This document shows, piece by piece, positions 49,250 to 59,065 of a DNA stretch of 64,000 nucleotides; position 1 is the stretch's first letter; every line of letters begins with the position of its first letter. The DNA lies in the NCBI GenBank assembly GCA_020637495.1, contig JACJVV010000002.1, positions 1 through 64,000 of the forward strand, read 5' to 3'. Both the position numbers and the translations under genes were made by a program. The notes under the pieces were generated by a model that was given only the letters and a program-made list of their open reading frames with translations, was not told the origin of the DNA and did not search any database. The stretch comes from Candidatus Woesearchaeota archaeon (GTDB taxonomy: Archaea > Nanobdellota > Nanobdellia > Woesearchaeales > JACJVV01).

Positions 49250-51673
49250 TCACCCAACACTGCTGACATGATCCTGCTTAGAGATCTTTATTATGTTATC
49301 TACAAAGCTTTCGATCTTGCTTTCATGCGACACTATGATAAGCTGTTTCATGGCCAGTCTGTCAAGTACATCACGTATCTTGTCGAGCTGATGCTCTGAG
49401 AATCCATCCGTTGGCTCATCCAGTATAAGGAGATCCTTGGTGTTTATCTCAGTCGTTATATCATTGATGACTTTGTTGAGCGCCAATCTATAAGCAAGCG
49501 CAAGTGCAGTCTTTTCTCCTCCGCTCATATTCTCGACTTCTATATCATATCCATTCTGTTGCACTATAGGTGAGAACTCATCATCAAGCCTTGCAGTTAT
49601 CAGCTCATCCTCTATCAATATATCAAACCATTCCTGGAACAAGGCATTGAACTCATTGTAAAGCGAGGCAAGGATATTCTTCTCTATTATCGAGATGATA
49701 TTAATGAATGAAACATCAATCCAGTCTATATACTGCTTCTTCTTGGCCATCACTCTCCTTTTTGCTTCCTTATCATCTATCTCTTTCTTGATCCTATCTG
49801 CTTCACCTTTCTTCTCAGATATCTTTGTCTGCTTTTCCCTCAAGGAAAGCTCAATCTCTTTGAGCCTGTTCTCATATCCTTTAAGTCTTCTCTCGACAGA
49901 ATCCATCATCTCTTCAATACCTTTGAACCTTTCAGCATCTTTATTCAAGGAATTCTTATCTTCGTTCATCCTCAGGATCCTTGCCTTGTACTCATTGTTC
50001 TTTCCAATAAGGATCTGCATGCTCCTCTCTTTCTCCTGCTTTATCCTTGATCTTGCCAATGCCTCACTGAGATTCCTGAATTCATTCTTCTTCCTTGAGA
50101 GTATCTCTGTCATTGCACCAACATCATAATCCTTGGTTGAATTCTTATCTTCATTCAATTTATTTATCTCAACATCAATCTTCTCAAGCTCACTCTTCCT
50201 TTCAGAGATGATCTGCTCAATATTCTTTATCTTATTGAGTTCTATCAGCAAAGGGTTTAGATCCTTCTCCTTGCTTTCTAGAGCAGCAAGCTTATCTTTG
50301 ATCTCATTAATCTTCATGTTCTTGATCTTATCATTGATTATCTTTATCCCTTCAGTATAGCTATTTATTGCCTCTTCTTCTTTATTGTTTATCCCTTTCT
50401 TGTGCTCATGATCCACTTTCTGAAGACACATTGGGCAGTTGTCTATCCCAGATATCTTCTCGATTAACTGTTGCGAGTTCCTTATCTTATCCTGGAGAAC
50501 AGCCTTATTTCTCTCCATCATAGAGATCTCCTGACTTTTCTTCTCATGCTCTGCTTTCAATGATTCTTTATCTTGCAATGATTTGTTTAGCTCTTCAATT
50601 TTGAATGAAATGCTTTCTTTTTTTGCAAGTACGTTTTTATTGTCCTCAATAAATTTCAATATTGCTGATCTTGATTCCATCAGGCTCTTCTCTTTCTGCA
50701 TAATCTCTGCAACCTTGACCCTGACATCACTAAGTCTTCTCTCCTCTTCATTTATCTCTTTCTCAAGCAGGTCTTTTCTGTCCTCGTCGACCTTTTCTAT
50801 CATCATTGATGATATCTGCCTTTCATATTCCTTTATCAGTTGAGAATTTCTCTCACGTTCATTCACTATGGATTCGATCTCAGTATCTATCCTTACTAAA
50901 TTATTCTTATAAGAATTAAAATCTTCAAAGATCCTTCTCTTGACCTCTTTCTCAGAAATTATTGCTTTGATATCGAGCTCTATCTTATCCTTATCAGCAT
51001 CCAGTGGTCTAATCTCATTAGACAGCAGATCACATTCATTGTTCAACAGGTGTAAGTACTCCTTCTTATTATCAAGGTCGCTGATAAAACCTGATATCTC
51101 TTTGCATTGGTCTTTCAATCTCTTCTGGACCAATATGACATTCTCCCTTATCCTCTTATACTTGTCAATCCCGAATACTTTACGCAATGTGTTCAATCTT
51201 TCATCCTTGCTCTCGAATATTATTCGTTTCATCTCTTCCTGTGGAGTGTATACTGTATATCTGAACACAAGGTTCTTTTTAGTGAGGAAATCCATAGGGT
51301 AGCCTAGCAATTCCAGTATCTTAGCTTTCAGCTCGATAGGAGCTGCCTCTTTCTTCACTCCATCAATTATGATATGGCTGTTCTCCTGCCCGATTGCATC
51401 CTTCTTCTTCTTAAGTATCCTCTTGATGATAACTTCCTTTCCTTCGATTTCAAAGCAGAGCTCAACCTCTCCTACAGAGGCACCTTTACGCAGCAATGCA
51501 CTTCCTGACACCTCTCCTTTGAGCAATCCGAAGAGTGCAAATTCAATCCCAAGAAGTATGCTAGATTTTCCAGAACCTATGTCTCCTGAGAGCAATGTAG
51601 TTCCTTGAGGGAATTCTATCTCCTTATTAGTATAGCTTCTGATATTCTGAAGCTTTAGCCATTTTATAATCAT
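49250..51673 (-). CDS. rad50: DNA double-strand break repair ATPase Rad50
   Basis: 807 aa from the ATG at 51673 (MIIKWLKLQNIRSYTNKEIE); a TATA box (TTAAATATAC at about 51701-51711) is about 30 bp upstream and would be too close to the GTG at 51691. Walker A GDIGSGKSS, two long coiled coils, and a zinc hook NCPMCLQKV near the middle, then signature NMSGGEKTALALAYRLAL, Walker B LLILDEPTDG and switch IIVSHESK. It joins Mre11 in resecting DNA ends. No mre11 is next to it. A GNAT gene follows. Confidence 0.94.
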   Translation of the reverse strand: MIIKWLKLQNIRSYTNKEIEFPQGTTLLSGDIGSGKSSILLGIEFALFGLLKGEVSGSALLRKGASVGEVELCFEIEGKEVIIKRILKKKKDAIGQENSHIIIDGVKKEAAPIELKAKILELLGYPMDFLTKKNLVFRYTVYTPQEEMKRIIFESKDERLNTLRKVFGIDKYKRIRENVILVQKRLKDQCKEISGFISDLDNKKEYLHLLNNECDLLSNEIRPLDADKDKIELDIKAIISEKEVKRRIFEDFNSYKNNLVRIDTEIESIVNERERNSQLIKEYERQISSMMIEKVDEDRKDLLEKEINEEERRLSDVRVKVAEIMQKEKSLMESRSAILKFIEDNKNVLAKKESISFKIEELNKSLQDKESLKAEHEKKSQEISMMERNKAVLQDKIRNSQQLIEKISGIDNCPMCLQKVDHEHKKGINNKEEEAINSYTEGIKIINDKIKNMKINEIKDKLAALESKEKDLNPLLIELNKIKNIEQIISERKSELEKIDVEINKLNEDKNSTKDYDVGAMTEILSRKKNEFRNLSEALARSRIKQEKERSMQILIGKNNEYKARILRMNEDKNSLNKDAERFKGIEEMMDSVERRLKGYENRLKEIELSLREKQTKISEKKGEADRIKKEIDDKEAKRRVMAKKKQYIDWIDVSFINIISIIEKNILASLYNEFNALFQEWFDILIEDELITARLDDEFSPIVQQNGYDIEVENMSGGEKTALALAYRLALNKVINDITTEINTKDLLILDEPTDGFSEHQLDKIRDVLDRLAMKQLIIVSHESKIESFVDNIIKISKQDHVSSVG

Positions 51674-51765
51674 ATTATCTCTTGATGACACAGAAAACGA
51701 GTATATTTAAGCTTTTTTGTGGTAGATGTCTACTATGTCTATTGATAGAACTGACATATATTCCT

Positions 51766-53220
51766 TCAAAGCACAGGGGAAAGCAGTCTGCAGAATGATT
51801 CCCTTACTTTCATGCTGATCTTTCTTTTCTTGAACTTCTCCAGGTCAAGCTTCTTTGAATGCACAATGATATCATCTATCTCTTGCTCTACTATCTCCAC
51901 ATCTTGTTTGCTGTACATGATGATATTGGACTCGAAATTCATCTGGAAACCTCTTATGTCAAAGTTTGCTGTTCCAAGTGTTGCTACAGTACCATCCACT
52001 AGTATGCATTTGGCATGCAAGAACCCAGGTCCGTACTGGTATATCTCGACGCCTGCCTTCATGAGCTCCTCAAAGTACGTCCTTGAAGCGAAGAATGGGA
52101 CATGATGGTCAGGTTTTGATGGCATTATTAGTTTAACCTTGACTCCTGATAATGATGCATTCTTAAGTGCAGTGCATGTGCTCTCGTCTGGGATGAAATA
52201 AGGCGAGCAGATCTTTATCTCTTTCTTCGTGTTTGTTATGAGTAGGAAATAAAGCTGTTTTATAGGTTCATATGCCTGTTCAGGACCTGAATATATGCTC
52301 TGCAGGACTTTATGCTTAAGATTCTTCTTTGAAAGTTTTGGATAATACTTATCATCTATGATATTCTCTTTCCTTGCAAGGTACCAATCATATATGAATA
52401 TGGTCTGCAGCTGATGGACAGCCTCACCTTCAACCATTACATGCATGTCCCTCCATGACCTGAATCTCTTTCCTCCGCTGACGTATGGGACGCCTATGTT
52501 CATTCCGCCTATGAAAGCTTTTTTGCCGTCGATGATCACTATCTTCCTGTGGTTCCTGTAGTTGAGCTTATGGTACTGGAATAGTCTGAAAGGATTGAAG
52601 AAACTATGGACATTGACCCCACCTCTCCTTAGCTCATTAGTATATTTCCTCAAGAAATTCAGTGATCCATAGAAATCAAGAAGCAATCTCACCTCTACGC
52701 CATCATTCGCCTTGTCAAGCAGTATCTTCTTGAGCACTCTTCCATATATGTCATCATGTATCCTGTAATATTCTATATGCACATATTTCTTGGCCATCCT
52801 TATCTGCTTGACAAGCTCATCGAACTTGTCTCCTCCTTTGAAGAAAAATCTCATGTTGTTCCTTGAGGTGATTCCAAAATCCGTGGTCTTCTGGACTGTA
52901 TTTATTATCTTCTTCTCAAGCATTGAGCCTATGTCTTTCTTTGCAGTGTCGCTAAGTATTTTTTTTGCATAATACGCTTTCTGCTTTATGATGCTATGCA
53001 ATGTTTTAGTCTGGAAATGCTGTATGAACTGCTTTTTCTTCCAGTTCTGTCCAAGATAGAAATATATGAACAATCCCAATATAGGGATGAATGCTACGAT
53101 AAGTATCCATGCTATCGTCTTGTCAGGATCCCTGTTCTCGAGTATGAGCAATATTATGAATGAGAAGATATACAATGTAAGCACGATGGAAAGCACGCTA
53201 GTGAATATTGCAGGGTCCAT
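51766..53220 (-). CDS. Cardiolipin synthase (PLD type)
   Basis: 484 aa with two N-terminal membrane helices, then two PLD domains with the motifs HRKIVIIDGKKAFIGGMNIG and HAKCILVDGTVATLGTANFD. The order and length match bacterial ClsA-type enzymes, which join two phosphatidylglycerols; an archaeon would make the ether-lipid equivalent. It lies 1 bp after mscS, so membrane lipid and osmotic genes appear linked. A second PLD-type protein at 19191 is unrelated in layout. Confidence 0.92.
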   Translation of the reverse strand: MDPAIFTSVLSIVLTLYIFSFIILLILENRDPDKTIAWILIVAFIPILGLFIYFYLGQNWKKKQFIQHFQTKTLHSIIKQKAYYAKKILSDTAKKDIGSMLEKKIINTVQKTTDFGITSRNNMRFFFKGGDKFDELVKQIRMAKKYVHIEYYRIHDDIYGRVLKKILLDKANDGVEVRLLLDFYGSLNFLRKYTNELRRGGVNVHSFFNPFRLFQYHKLNYRNHRKIVIIDGKKAFIGGMNIGVPYVSGGKRFRSWRDMHVMVEGEAVHQLQTIFIYDWYLARKENIIDDKYYPKLSKKNLKHKVLQSIYSGPEQAYEPIKQLYFLLITNTKKEIKICSPYFIPDESTCTALKNASLSGVKVKLIMPSKPDHHVPFFASRTYFEELMKAGVEIYQYGPGFLHAKCILVDGTVATLGTANFDIRGFQMNFESNIIMYSKQDVEIVEQEIDDIIVHSKKLDLEKFKKRKISMKVRESFCRLLSPVL

Positions 53221-53221
53221 C

Positions 53222-54127
53222 TTATCTCTTTCCTCTGCTATTTCTTCTAGTTTTCCCGACAGGTCTCTTTTCTTTGAAAAGCTTCTTGTCCTTGAAGATG
53301 ATCTCTGTATGAGGATATGCTATCTCAACATTCTTGTGTTTCCTGAAAGACTTGAATATGCTCTGCGTTATGTTGCTCTGGGTCTTCTGTCTCTCTAGGG
53401 CAGGTGCCATGTATCTGACATGCACGTTGACGCAGCTGTCAGCGAAGAATGTCCTGACATAAGGTTCAACATTGAGAGCTTTGCTTGATTTTCTCACATA
53501 GAGTTTTGTTGCTTTCAGTATTAGTTTCATTGCTGCATCCAGATCACTTTCATATGTGACTGATGTAACAACTTCATCTAGGACATAGTCGTGGTCCAAT
53601 GTATAATTAGTCACAGAGTTATCGAAAAGAAAATGATTTGGCACTATCAATGTCCTGCCGCTCCTCTCTTCACTGTTTACAGTGCCTCCTATCTCATCAA
53701 GATACAAGTGGGAGATCGTTATATCCCTCACATCTCCTTTTATGTCACCTATAAGTATCCTATCACCTATCTCAAAAGGCCGTTTCACAACTATCATGAC
53801 CCAAGCAGCGACTGCTGTTATAGGTTTCTGTAATGCAAAACCAAGTCCTGCTGAGAGTAAACCAACAAACAATCCGAAGCTGCTCCAGGATCCAGTATAG
53901 GAGAATAAGCCTATAATCAATAGGATGCAGAATATTATGTAGTTGATCGCTCTTGTGAATAGCTTGATGTTTGAGATCTGATGCTTGTTATAGCCAGTCT
54001 TCTTGAGCAACCTATTCCTTATGAATCCAAGTACTGTGGTTGAGAACAGGAACACGATTATTATTATCAGGAATATCTTGAGTATAGGCCATATTGTTTG
54101 TGCTATATCAGCTATTTGAGCATTCAT
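53222..54127 (-). CDS. Small-conductance mechanosensitive channel, MscS family
   Basis: 301 aa with three N-terminal helices; the pore helix is Gly/Ala-rich (FGLFVGLLSAGLGFALQKPI). The beta domain opens with VVKRPFEIGDRILIGDIKGD and ends in NHFLFDNSVTNYTLDHDY. The C-terminal cage is present. It releases solutes under osmotic down-shock. It overlaps nothing but is 1 bp before the cardiolipin synthase gene. A TATA-like run lies before the start at about 54145-54160. Confidence 0.9.
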   Translation of the reverse strand: MNAQIADIAQTIWPILKIFLIIIIVFLFSTTVLGFIRNRLLKKTGYNKHQISNIKLFTRAINYIIFCILLIIGLFSYTGSWSSFGLFVGLLSAGLGFALQKPITAVAAWVMIVVKRPFEIGDRILIGDIKGDVRDITISHLYLDEIGGTVNSEERSGRTLIVPNHFLFDNSVTNYTLDHDYVLDEVVTSVTYESDLDAAMKLILKATKLYVRKSSKALNVEPYVRTFFADSCVNVHVRYMAPALERQKTQSNITQSIFKSFRKHKNVEIAYPHTEIIFKDKKLFKEKRPVGKTRRNSRGKR

Positions 54128-54200
54128 GCACTATTCCTGGTTTTTGGGTTTAAAAATGTTGTGCCATAGTGTAAACATTCAGTGACGAAAATATGATGGT

Positions 54201-55436
54201 TCAATCAATCCTATAACCTATGGTTTGACTTCTCCTTGGCCCAATGCTCACATTCCTTATTGGTATGCCTGTCTTGTCTTCTATATTCTCTAGATAACTC
54301 AATGCTGGTGTATCAAGATCAGCGATTACTTTAGCATTGCTAAGATCCTTGTTCCAACCTTCCCAATCATGTAAGATTGGCATAGCTTCATAAAGATCTG
54401 CTGGCATTCCATTCTCGTAATGTGTGCACACCTTGATAGTATCAAGGCCGCTAAGGACGTCCAGCTTTGTTATGCACCACTCTGTGTATCCATTTATTCT
54501 TGCAGAATAGTTGGCGATAGCAAGATCAAGCCATCCGCATCTTCTTGGTCTTCCTGTAGTGGCCCCGAACTCGTGGCCTTTTTCGCTCAGATGCTTTCCG
54601 TTCTCATCGAAAAGTTCAGTAGGGAATGGTCCTTCACCGACTCTTGTGGTATATGCTTTCAATATCCCAATCTTCCGTTCAAAGTCAATGAATCCTGCTC
54701 CAGTTCCTGTATAGAAACCACCTACTCCAACGCTACTGCTCGTTACGAAAGGATATGTACCATGATCGAGGTCAAGCATAGTGCCTTGAGCTCCTTCTGC
54801 AAGCAACGACCCATCTGCCTCTTCATATAATGGTAGGGTATCCTCGACGATATAACCTTCCAGGAACTCCCTGGCTTTATTCAATCTTGAGATGACATCT
54901 GAGATTTCTGGACCAGAACTATCAGCTATTCTCTTTGTTCTGTCAACTATCTTCAAGACTGCATCAGTAAGGTCTTTCTCATTCAATCTCTTCAGATCGA
55001 TTGCTCTTATCCCTATCCTTGCAGCCTTTGTCTCGTATGCAGGACCTATGCCTCTTTTTGTTGTTCCAATCTTTTTACTGTTCTTTGTCCCATCCATCTC
55101 TTTATGATAGTCAAGTATCAGGTGAGCTCTTCCGCTTATGAATAATCTTTCTGGTGATACGCTTATCCCGTTATTCTGGATACCTTCGATCTCATCGACT
55201 AATTGTATTGGATCGATTACTACACCATTGCCTATGATGCATTTCTTTTCTGCCCTCAATATCCCTGATGGAAGGAGATGGAGTATATACTTATTGTCTC
55301 CAATCTCCACTGTGTGTCCAGCGTTCGCTCCGCCTTGATAACGCACAACCCAGTCATGTTCTTCTGCAAGCACGTCTATGATCTTGCCTTTCCCTTCATC
55401 GCCCCATTGCGCACCGCTTAGAAATGTGTTTCCCAT
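54201..55436 (-). CDS. purA: Adenylosuccinate synthetase
   Basis: 411 aa. It makes adenylosuccinate from IMP, aspartate and GTP, the first step to AMP. The start LSGAQWGDEGKGKIIDVLAE is the P-loop signature with the catalytic Asp; GGANAGHTVEIG supplies the catalytic His. GTTKRGIGPAYETKAARIGI, EGAQGTMLDLDHGTYPF and TGRPRRCGWLDL complete the family pattern. It is 26 bp downstream of guaB, so the two are probably one mRNA, controlling the split of IMP into AMP and GMP. Confidence 0.97.
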   Translation of the reverse strand: MGNTFLSGAQWGDEGKGKIIDVLAEEHDWVVRYQGGANAGHTVEIGDNKYILHLLPSGILRAEKKCIIGNGVVIDPIQLVDEIEGIQNNGISVSPERLFISGRAHLILDYHKEMDGTKNSKKIGTTKRGIGPAYETKAARIGIRAIDLKRLNEKDLTDAVLKIVDRTKRIADSSGPEISDVISRLNKAREFLEGYIVEDTLPLYEEADGSLLAEGAQGTMLDLDHGTYPFVTSSSVGVGGFYTGTGAGFIDFERKIGILKAYTTRVGEGPFPTELFDENGKHLSEKGHEFGATTGRPRRCGWLDLAIANYSARINGYTEWCITKLDVLSGLDTIKVCTHYENGMPADLYEAMPILHDWEGWNKDLSNAKVIADLDTPALSYLENIEDKTGIPIRNVSIGPRRSQTIGYRID

Positions 55437-55462
55437 TATGAATTCCTCCTAATATGTAAATT

Positions 55463-56980
55463 TCATCTTCTGTAATTGATAGCATCCTTTGTGATCATCA
55501 CATCATGTGGATGGCTTTCTTTCTGTCCTGCTGGTGTCACCCTGTAAAAGTTGGTCCTATCCTGCATCTCTCTGATAGTCTTTGCCCCTATATATCCCAT
55601 GCCCTGCCTTAATCCACCGACCAGATTTGATATTGGTTTTGATAGAGTGCCGACAAATGGAACTGCAGCTTCCATGCCCTCAGGAACAGTCTTGTCACTA
55701 GTCTTTGCATCTCCTCTTCCACCGTATCTTTCCTTGGAACCTTTTGAATCCAGCATTGCCCCTTCTGAACCCATGCCTCTGTATCTTACATATTCTTGCC
55801 CTTGATAGGTGAACCTTTCTCCAGGACTCTCTTCAGTTCCGGCAAGTAAGCTTCCGATCATGACGCTTGAGGCTCCAGCAATGAATGCCTTCGGAAGATC
55901 CCCTGAATATTTTATTCCACCATCAGCAATTAATGGGATATCGCCCTTACCCGCAGCAAGCACACCTAGATGGCTCTTATAGATTGCAGTTATCTGTGGT
56001 ATTCCTGCTCCAGTCTGTATTCTTGTAGTGCATATGCTACCAGGTCCTACGCCTACCTTTATTGCATCAGCTCCTGCTTCACAGAGTATCTTTGCTTCAT
56101 CAGAATCACATACATTTCCCGCAACGATATCATAATTGTATCTGTCTTTAGGGAACTCTTTCAATATTCTCCTGACTGTATCAGGCACATGCTCATGGCA
56201 GCCATGCGCAACCCCTACAAGTAACACATCACATTCCCTATCAAGTAGCCTAGCTACTCTATCCATGTCATCAACTCCGACATTAGCCCCTACTATTAAT
56301 CTGCCCTTGCTGTCCCTGTTGTACATTGGTGTTATTCCTTCAACAATCTCCCTTACATCCTTCCATGTATACATCCCAGTAAGCTTATTCGATCTATCTA
56401 CCAGGATTAATTTTGGTATCTGATTTGTCTTCATGAAATCATATGCACCTTTCAGGTCAAGCTCTCCTTGGAACGTCTTAGGGTCCTTGAGCATGAAATC
56501 ACTCACTTTGCTCTCAAGATTATCTGCAAATTGTGTCTTGTCTTTTGTCAGCAATCCGACAACATTATCAGAATCATTGACTACAACAAGAGAGGAGAAT
56601 GTAAACCCATATTTCTCAATGAGCTTGTTGACATCACCCAGATTCTGGTTTTGGTTTATGGTGATCGGCTTCTCTATCTTTGCGTTCATTGCATGTTTTG
56701 TCCTGTCGACCCAATCCACTTGTAAACTGATATCCGGGCATTTCCAAAGGAAACCGATTCCTCCTTCCATGGCCATCCTTATTGCTGTCCTGTATTCTGT
56801 AACAGTATCCATGTCAGCGCTAACAATAGGTATCTTCAACCTGATGTTCCTGCTAAGCCTTGTTGATATGTCTGTCTGATGTGGTAGTACCTGGCTGAAT
56901 GATGTCTTGAATGTGACATCATCATATGTCAATGCGTCAAATTTGTGCTTCTTGAAGAAAGTCTTGTTCCACTCATTCAT
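55463..56980 (-). CDS. guaB: Inosine-5'-monophosphate dehydrogenase
   Basis: 505 aa, full length. It oxidises IMP to XMP with NAD+, the first step to GMP. The catalytic loop is GVGPGSICTTR with Cys; the N-terminal part FDALTYDDVTF and the two CBS domains (about residues 95-215) are present. The flap region EGAMLDSKGSKERYGG and VPEGMEAAVPFVG follow. It lies upstream of purA. A TATA (TTTAAAG type) lies about 25-30 bp before the start near 57015. Confidence 0.97.
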   Translation of the reverse strand: MNEWNKTFFKKHKFDALTYDDVTFKTSFSQVLPHQTDISTRLSRNIRLKIPIVSADMDTVTEYRTAIRMAMEGGIGFLWKCPDISLQVDWVDRTKHAMNAKIEKPITINQNQNLGDVNKLIEKYGFTFSSLVVVNDSDNVVGLLTKDKTQFADNLESKVSDFMLKDPKTFQGELDLKGAYDFMKTNQIPKLILVDRSNKLTGMYTWKDVREIVEGITPMYNRDSKGRLIVGANVGVDDMDRVARLLDRECDVLLVGVAHGCHEHVPDTVRRILKEFPKDRYNYDIVAGNVCDSDEAKILCEAGADAIKVGVGPGSICTTRIQTGAGIPQITAIYKSHLGVLAAGKGDIPLIADGGIKYSGDLPKAFIAGASSVMIGSLLAGTEESPGERFTYQGQEYVRYRGMGSEGAMLDSKGSKERYGGRGDAKTSDKTVPEGMEAAVPFVGTLSKPISNLVGGLRQGMGYIGAKTIREMQDRTNFYRVTPAGQKESHPHDVMITKDAINYRR

Positions 56981-57080
56981 TTTGTCCTCCCTTTTTCAAG
57001 ATATCTCTATGGTTGCTTTAAATCTTTTTTTGTGATGCATTTTAGTATTCCTTATTATGTTGTCACTCAGGGTTACAAAA

Positions 57081-57090
57081 CTTTTATAAA
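57081..57090 (+). promoter_or_regulatory. TATA box of the 57113 gene
   Basis: CTTTTATAAA, centred 27 bp before the ATG at 57113; it selects that ATG over the TTG at 57107. Confidence 0.55.
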
Positions 57091-57112
57091 CATCTGAACT
57101 GCAAAATTGGCA

Positions 57113-58294
57113 ATGGAGCAGGACCTGATTCATGTGCGGAAGAAAAGGGCATTTGAGCTTGGTTTCATTCTATATTTCCTAGTTGTCTTCCTTCTAGCTT
57201 TTGTTACTGATACGAGCTTGCCAAGGATGTTCCTCGCATCACTGCCTATCTTATTATCACTCATTGCATTGGTTTTTCTCATTGAGTATGACTACATCAG
57301 CATGCAGATCGTTATCGGGATCCCAGTGATATTCTCAGGATTGTTCTATGCGATATGGAAATCAGGTATGATCACAGAATTATCAAAAGTAAGCGGTGCA
57401 ACTATGACTGTCCTTGATCTTTTTATGACATATGGGATATTCATCATGATATTCTTGATATGGGGAAACAAAGGAGTCCTTAATAGGGATCGGCCTAGGA
57501 AGAAAATTCATCCAGTTACTCATGAGACAAAGATAGTGGAAGTGCCTGTACCTGGCAATAATACTGATATCTCCCAATATCTTGAACAGATAGCAAGATC
57601 CGAGCAGGAAAGGGATTATTACAAGTCTATCGTCAATGAGTATAAGGATTATGTAGAGAATTCTGACAGCAAGAACGCAGTAGAGGATTATGATAGCACA
57701 GATTATCTTCACAAATACATCCATGAGTTGATGAGCCAGATAAAGAAGGCAGAGGATCCTGGAGCAGAACAGGATGCCAAGTTCGAGAAGAAAAAGAGAT
57801 ATTATAGGGGAAGGATCCAGCAGCTGAACAAGGAGCTTGATGCAGCCAAGCAGGCATTGAAGATCACAAAAGAGAACTTCGTCACAAATCTAAGGAGCAT
57901 AGAGGATAAGTGCAAAGCGATCAATTTTGTTGTTGGAAGAGTTTACAGCGATAAGAATGGCGGAAGCAAGAAGGTAAGGGAAATACTAAATATCAACAGG
58001 ATCCTATACAATACTTTCTCAGCTATAACAAAAGATTGGAAAGATGAGAACTCAAAATATCTTATGTATGTGCTTGCATTGCTCAAGAAGAAATTGAGCT
58101 TGTACCTTGTGCCAGAAAGGATACTCTTTAAGGTTGAGAAAGCAAAGGATTCCTCAGTTGAACGTGACCAGGCAGGCAACAGCATAGTACTTGAAGTATT
58201 GTCTAAGAATGATAAGGATCCAGTCAAGGAATATCATGCAGAAGCAACAGAGATCTGTAACAACCTGATCAAGTTCTTGAGAGATAATTATTGA
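57113..58294 (+). CDS. Membrane protein with four helices and long coiled-coil tail
   Basis: 393 aa from the ATG at 57113. Four hydrophobic helices cover about residues 14-125. The remaining cytoplasmic part has a coiled coil (QYLEQIARSEQERDYYKSIV and RGRIQQLNKELDAAKQALKI) and a C-terminal globular helical domain. The third-fourth helix loop reads ITELSKVSGATMTVLDLFM, close to a motif in the next gene. Function unknown; a membrane scaffold or sensor is possible. Confidence 0.7.
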   Translation: MEQDLIHVRKKRAFELGFILYFLVVFLLAFVTDTSLPRMFLASLPILLSLIALVFLIEYDYISMQIVIGIPVIFSGLFYAIWKSGMITELSKVSGATMTVLDLFMTYGIFIMIFLIWGNKGVLNRDRPRKKIHPVTHETKIVEVPVPGNNTDISQYLEQIARSEQERDYYKSIVNEYKDYVENSDSKNAVEDYDSTDYLHKYIHELMSQIKKAEDPGAEQDAKFEKKKRYYRGRIQQLNKELDAAKQALKITKENFVTNLRSIEDKCKAINFVVGRVYSDKNGGSKKVREILNINRILYNTFSAITKDWKDENSKYLMYVLALLKKKLSLYLVPERILFKVEKAKDSSVERDQAGNSIVLEVLSKNDKDPVKEYHAEATEICNNLIKFLRDNY

Positions 58295-58310
58295 TAATTT
58301 ATAACGGAAA

Positions 58311-58320
58311 AATATAAATA
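58311..58320 (+). promoter_or_regulatory. TATA box of the 58343 gene
   Basis: AATATAAATA, about 23-32 bp before the ATG at 58343, giving a leaderless mRNA. Confidence 0.55.
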
Positions 58321-58342
58321 ACGCATTTCTTTCTTATCCATT

Positions 58343-58657
58343 ATGGTTGATTTAGACACAATTGTTGAAGTAACAAAAGTTTCAGGTGTTGTAGGTATTA
58401 CTGTATTGGATTATATGGCAATAGCTGCACCTGTTGTATACTCTGCTGTTGGGACAGTTGTTGCATACATGCTTGGACAGGAGAATGTTATGGGATTAAA
58501 GAATGGGAAAGAGGGGATTAGGTTATTCTGGGATTTTATGACGAGGGTTGATGTTAAAGATTTATGGTCAGCAGAAAGATCAGGGGATTGGCAAGAATTT
58601 GATAATAAATATCAAACTTTATTTAATAAATATGAATTAAAACCTAATTTGATATAA
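58343..58657 (+). CDS. Small membrane-associated hypothetical protein
   Basis: 104 aa. A hydrophobic central segment (YMAIAAPVVYSAVGTVVAYM) makes one or two membrane passes. It is preceded by VEVTKVSGVVGITVLDYMAI, which resembles ITELSKVSGATMTVLDLFM of the upstream protein. The C-terminal half is hydrophilic and aromatic (GDWQEFDNKYQTLFNKYE). It has its own TATA box. Unknown function; perhaps a partner of the upstream membrane protein. Confidence 0.65.
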   Translation: MVDLDTIVEVTKVSGVVGITVLDYMAIAAPVVYSAVGTVVAYMLGQENVMGLKNGKEGIRLFWDFMTRVDVKDLWSAERSGDWQEFDNKYQTLFNKYELKPNLI

Positions 58658-58756
58658 TGGCTTAGATATTTTTCCTAATATCACTCGGTTTTCTAAAGAA
58701 GTAGAAAAAGAAAATAAAAAATATTTTAGAATTGTAATCGTAAATAATATTCACTC

Positions 58757-58948
58757 TTACGCTTTCTTGACGTTACCAGCTTTTGGTCCACGGTTTCCTT
58801 CAACAACATCAAATTCTACTGCGTCATTTTCTGCAAGTACAGCTCCCTGAGGAAGATCTGTAACATGGACGAAGTATTCCTTCTGGTCTTCACCTATGAT
58901 GAATCCAAAACCTTTTGATGCATTAAAGAACTTAACAGTTCCATTCAT
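58757..58948 (-). CDS. CspA-family cold-shock protein
   Basis: 63 aa, a complete OB-fold cold-shock domain. RNP1 is KGFGFI and RNP2 YFVHV. It begins MNGTVKFFNASKGFGFI, the usual CspA opening. It binds single-stranded RNA or DNA and melts RNA structure. Unlike most genes here it has a Shine-Dalgarno (AAGGTGA) 8 bp before the ATG and thus a short leader. Csp proteins are widespread in bacteria and patchy in archaea, so transfer is possible. Confidence 0.95.
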   Translation of the reverse strand: MNGTVKFFNASKGFGFIIGEDQKEYFVHVTDLPQGAVLAENDAVEFDVVEGNRGPKAGNVKKA

Positions 58949-59065
58949 TTACTTCACCTTATATTTCACTTATTTAATCGAAATTGTACTCTTAATTTAC
59001 TTAAGAACTCCAACTCCTATCATATGTGCATCATCTTCTATTTATAAACCTTCCTAATTTAATGG

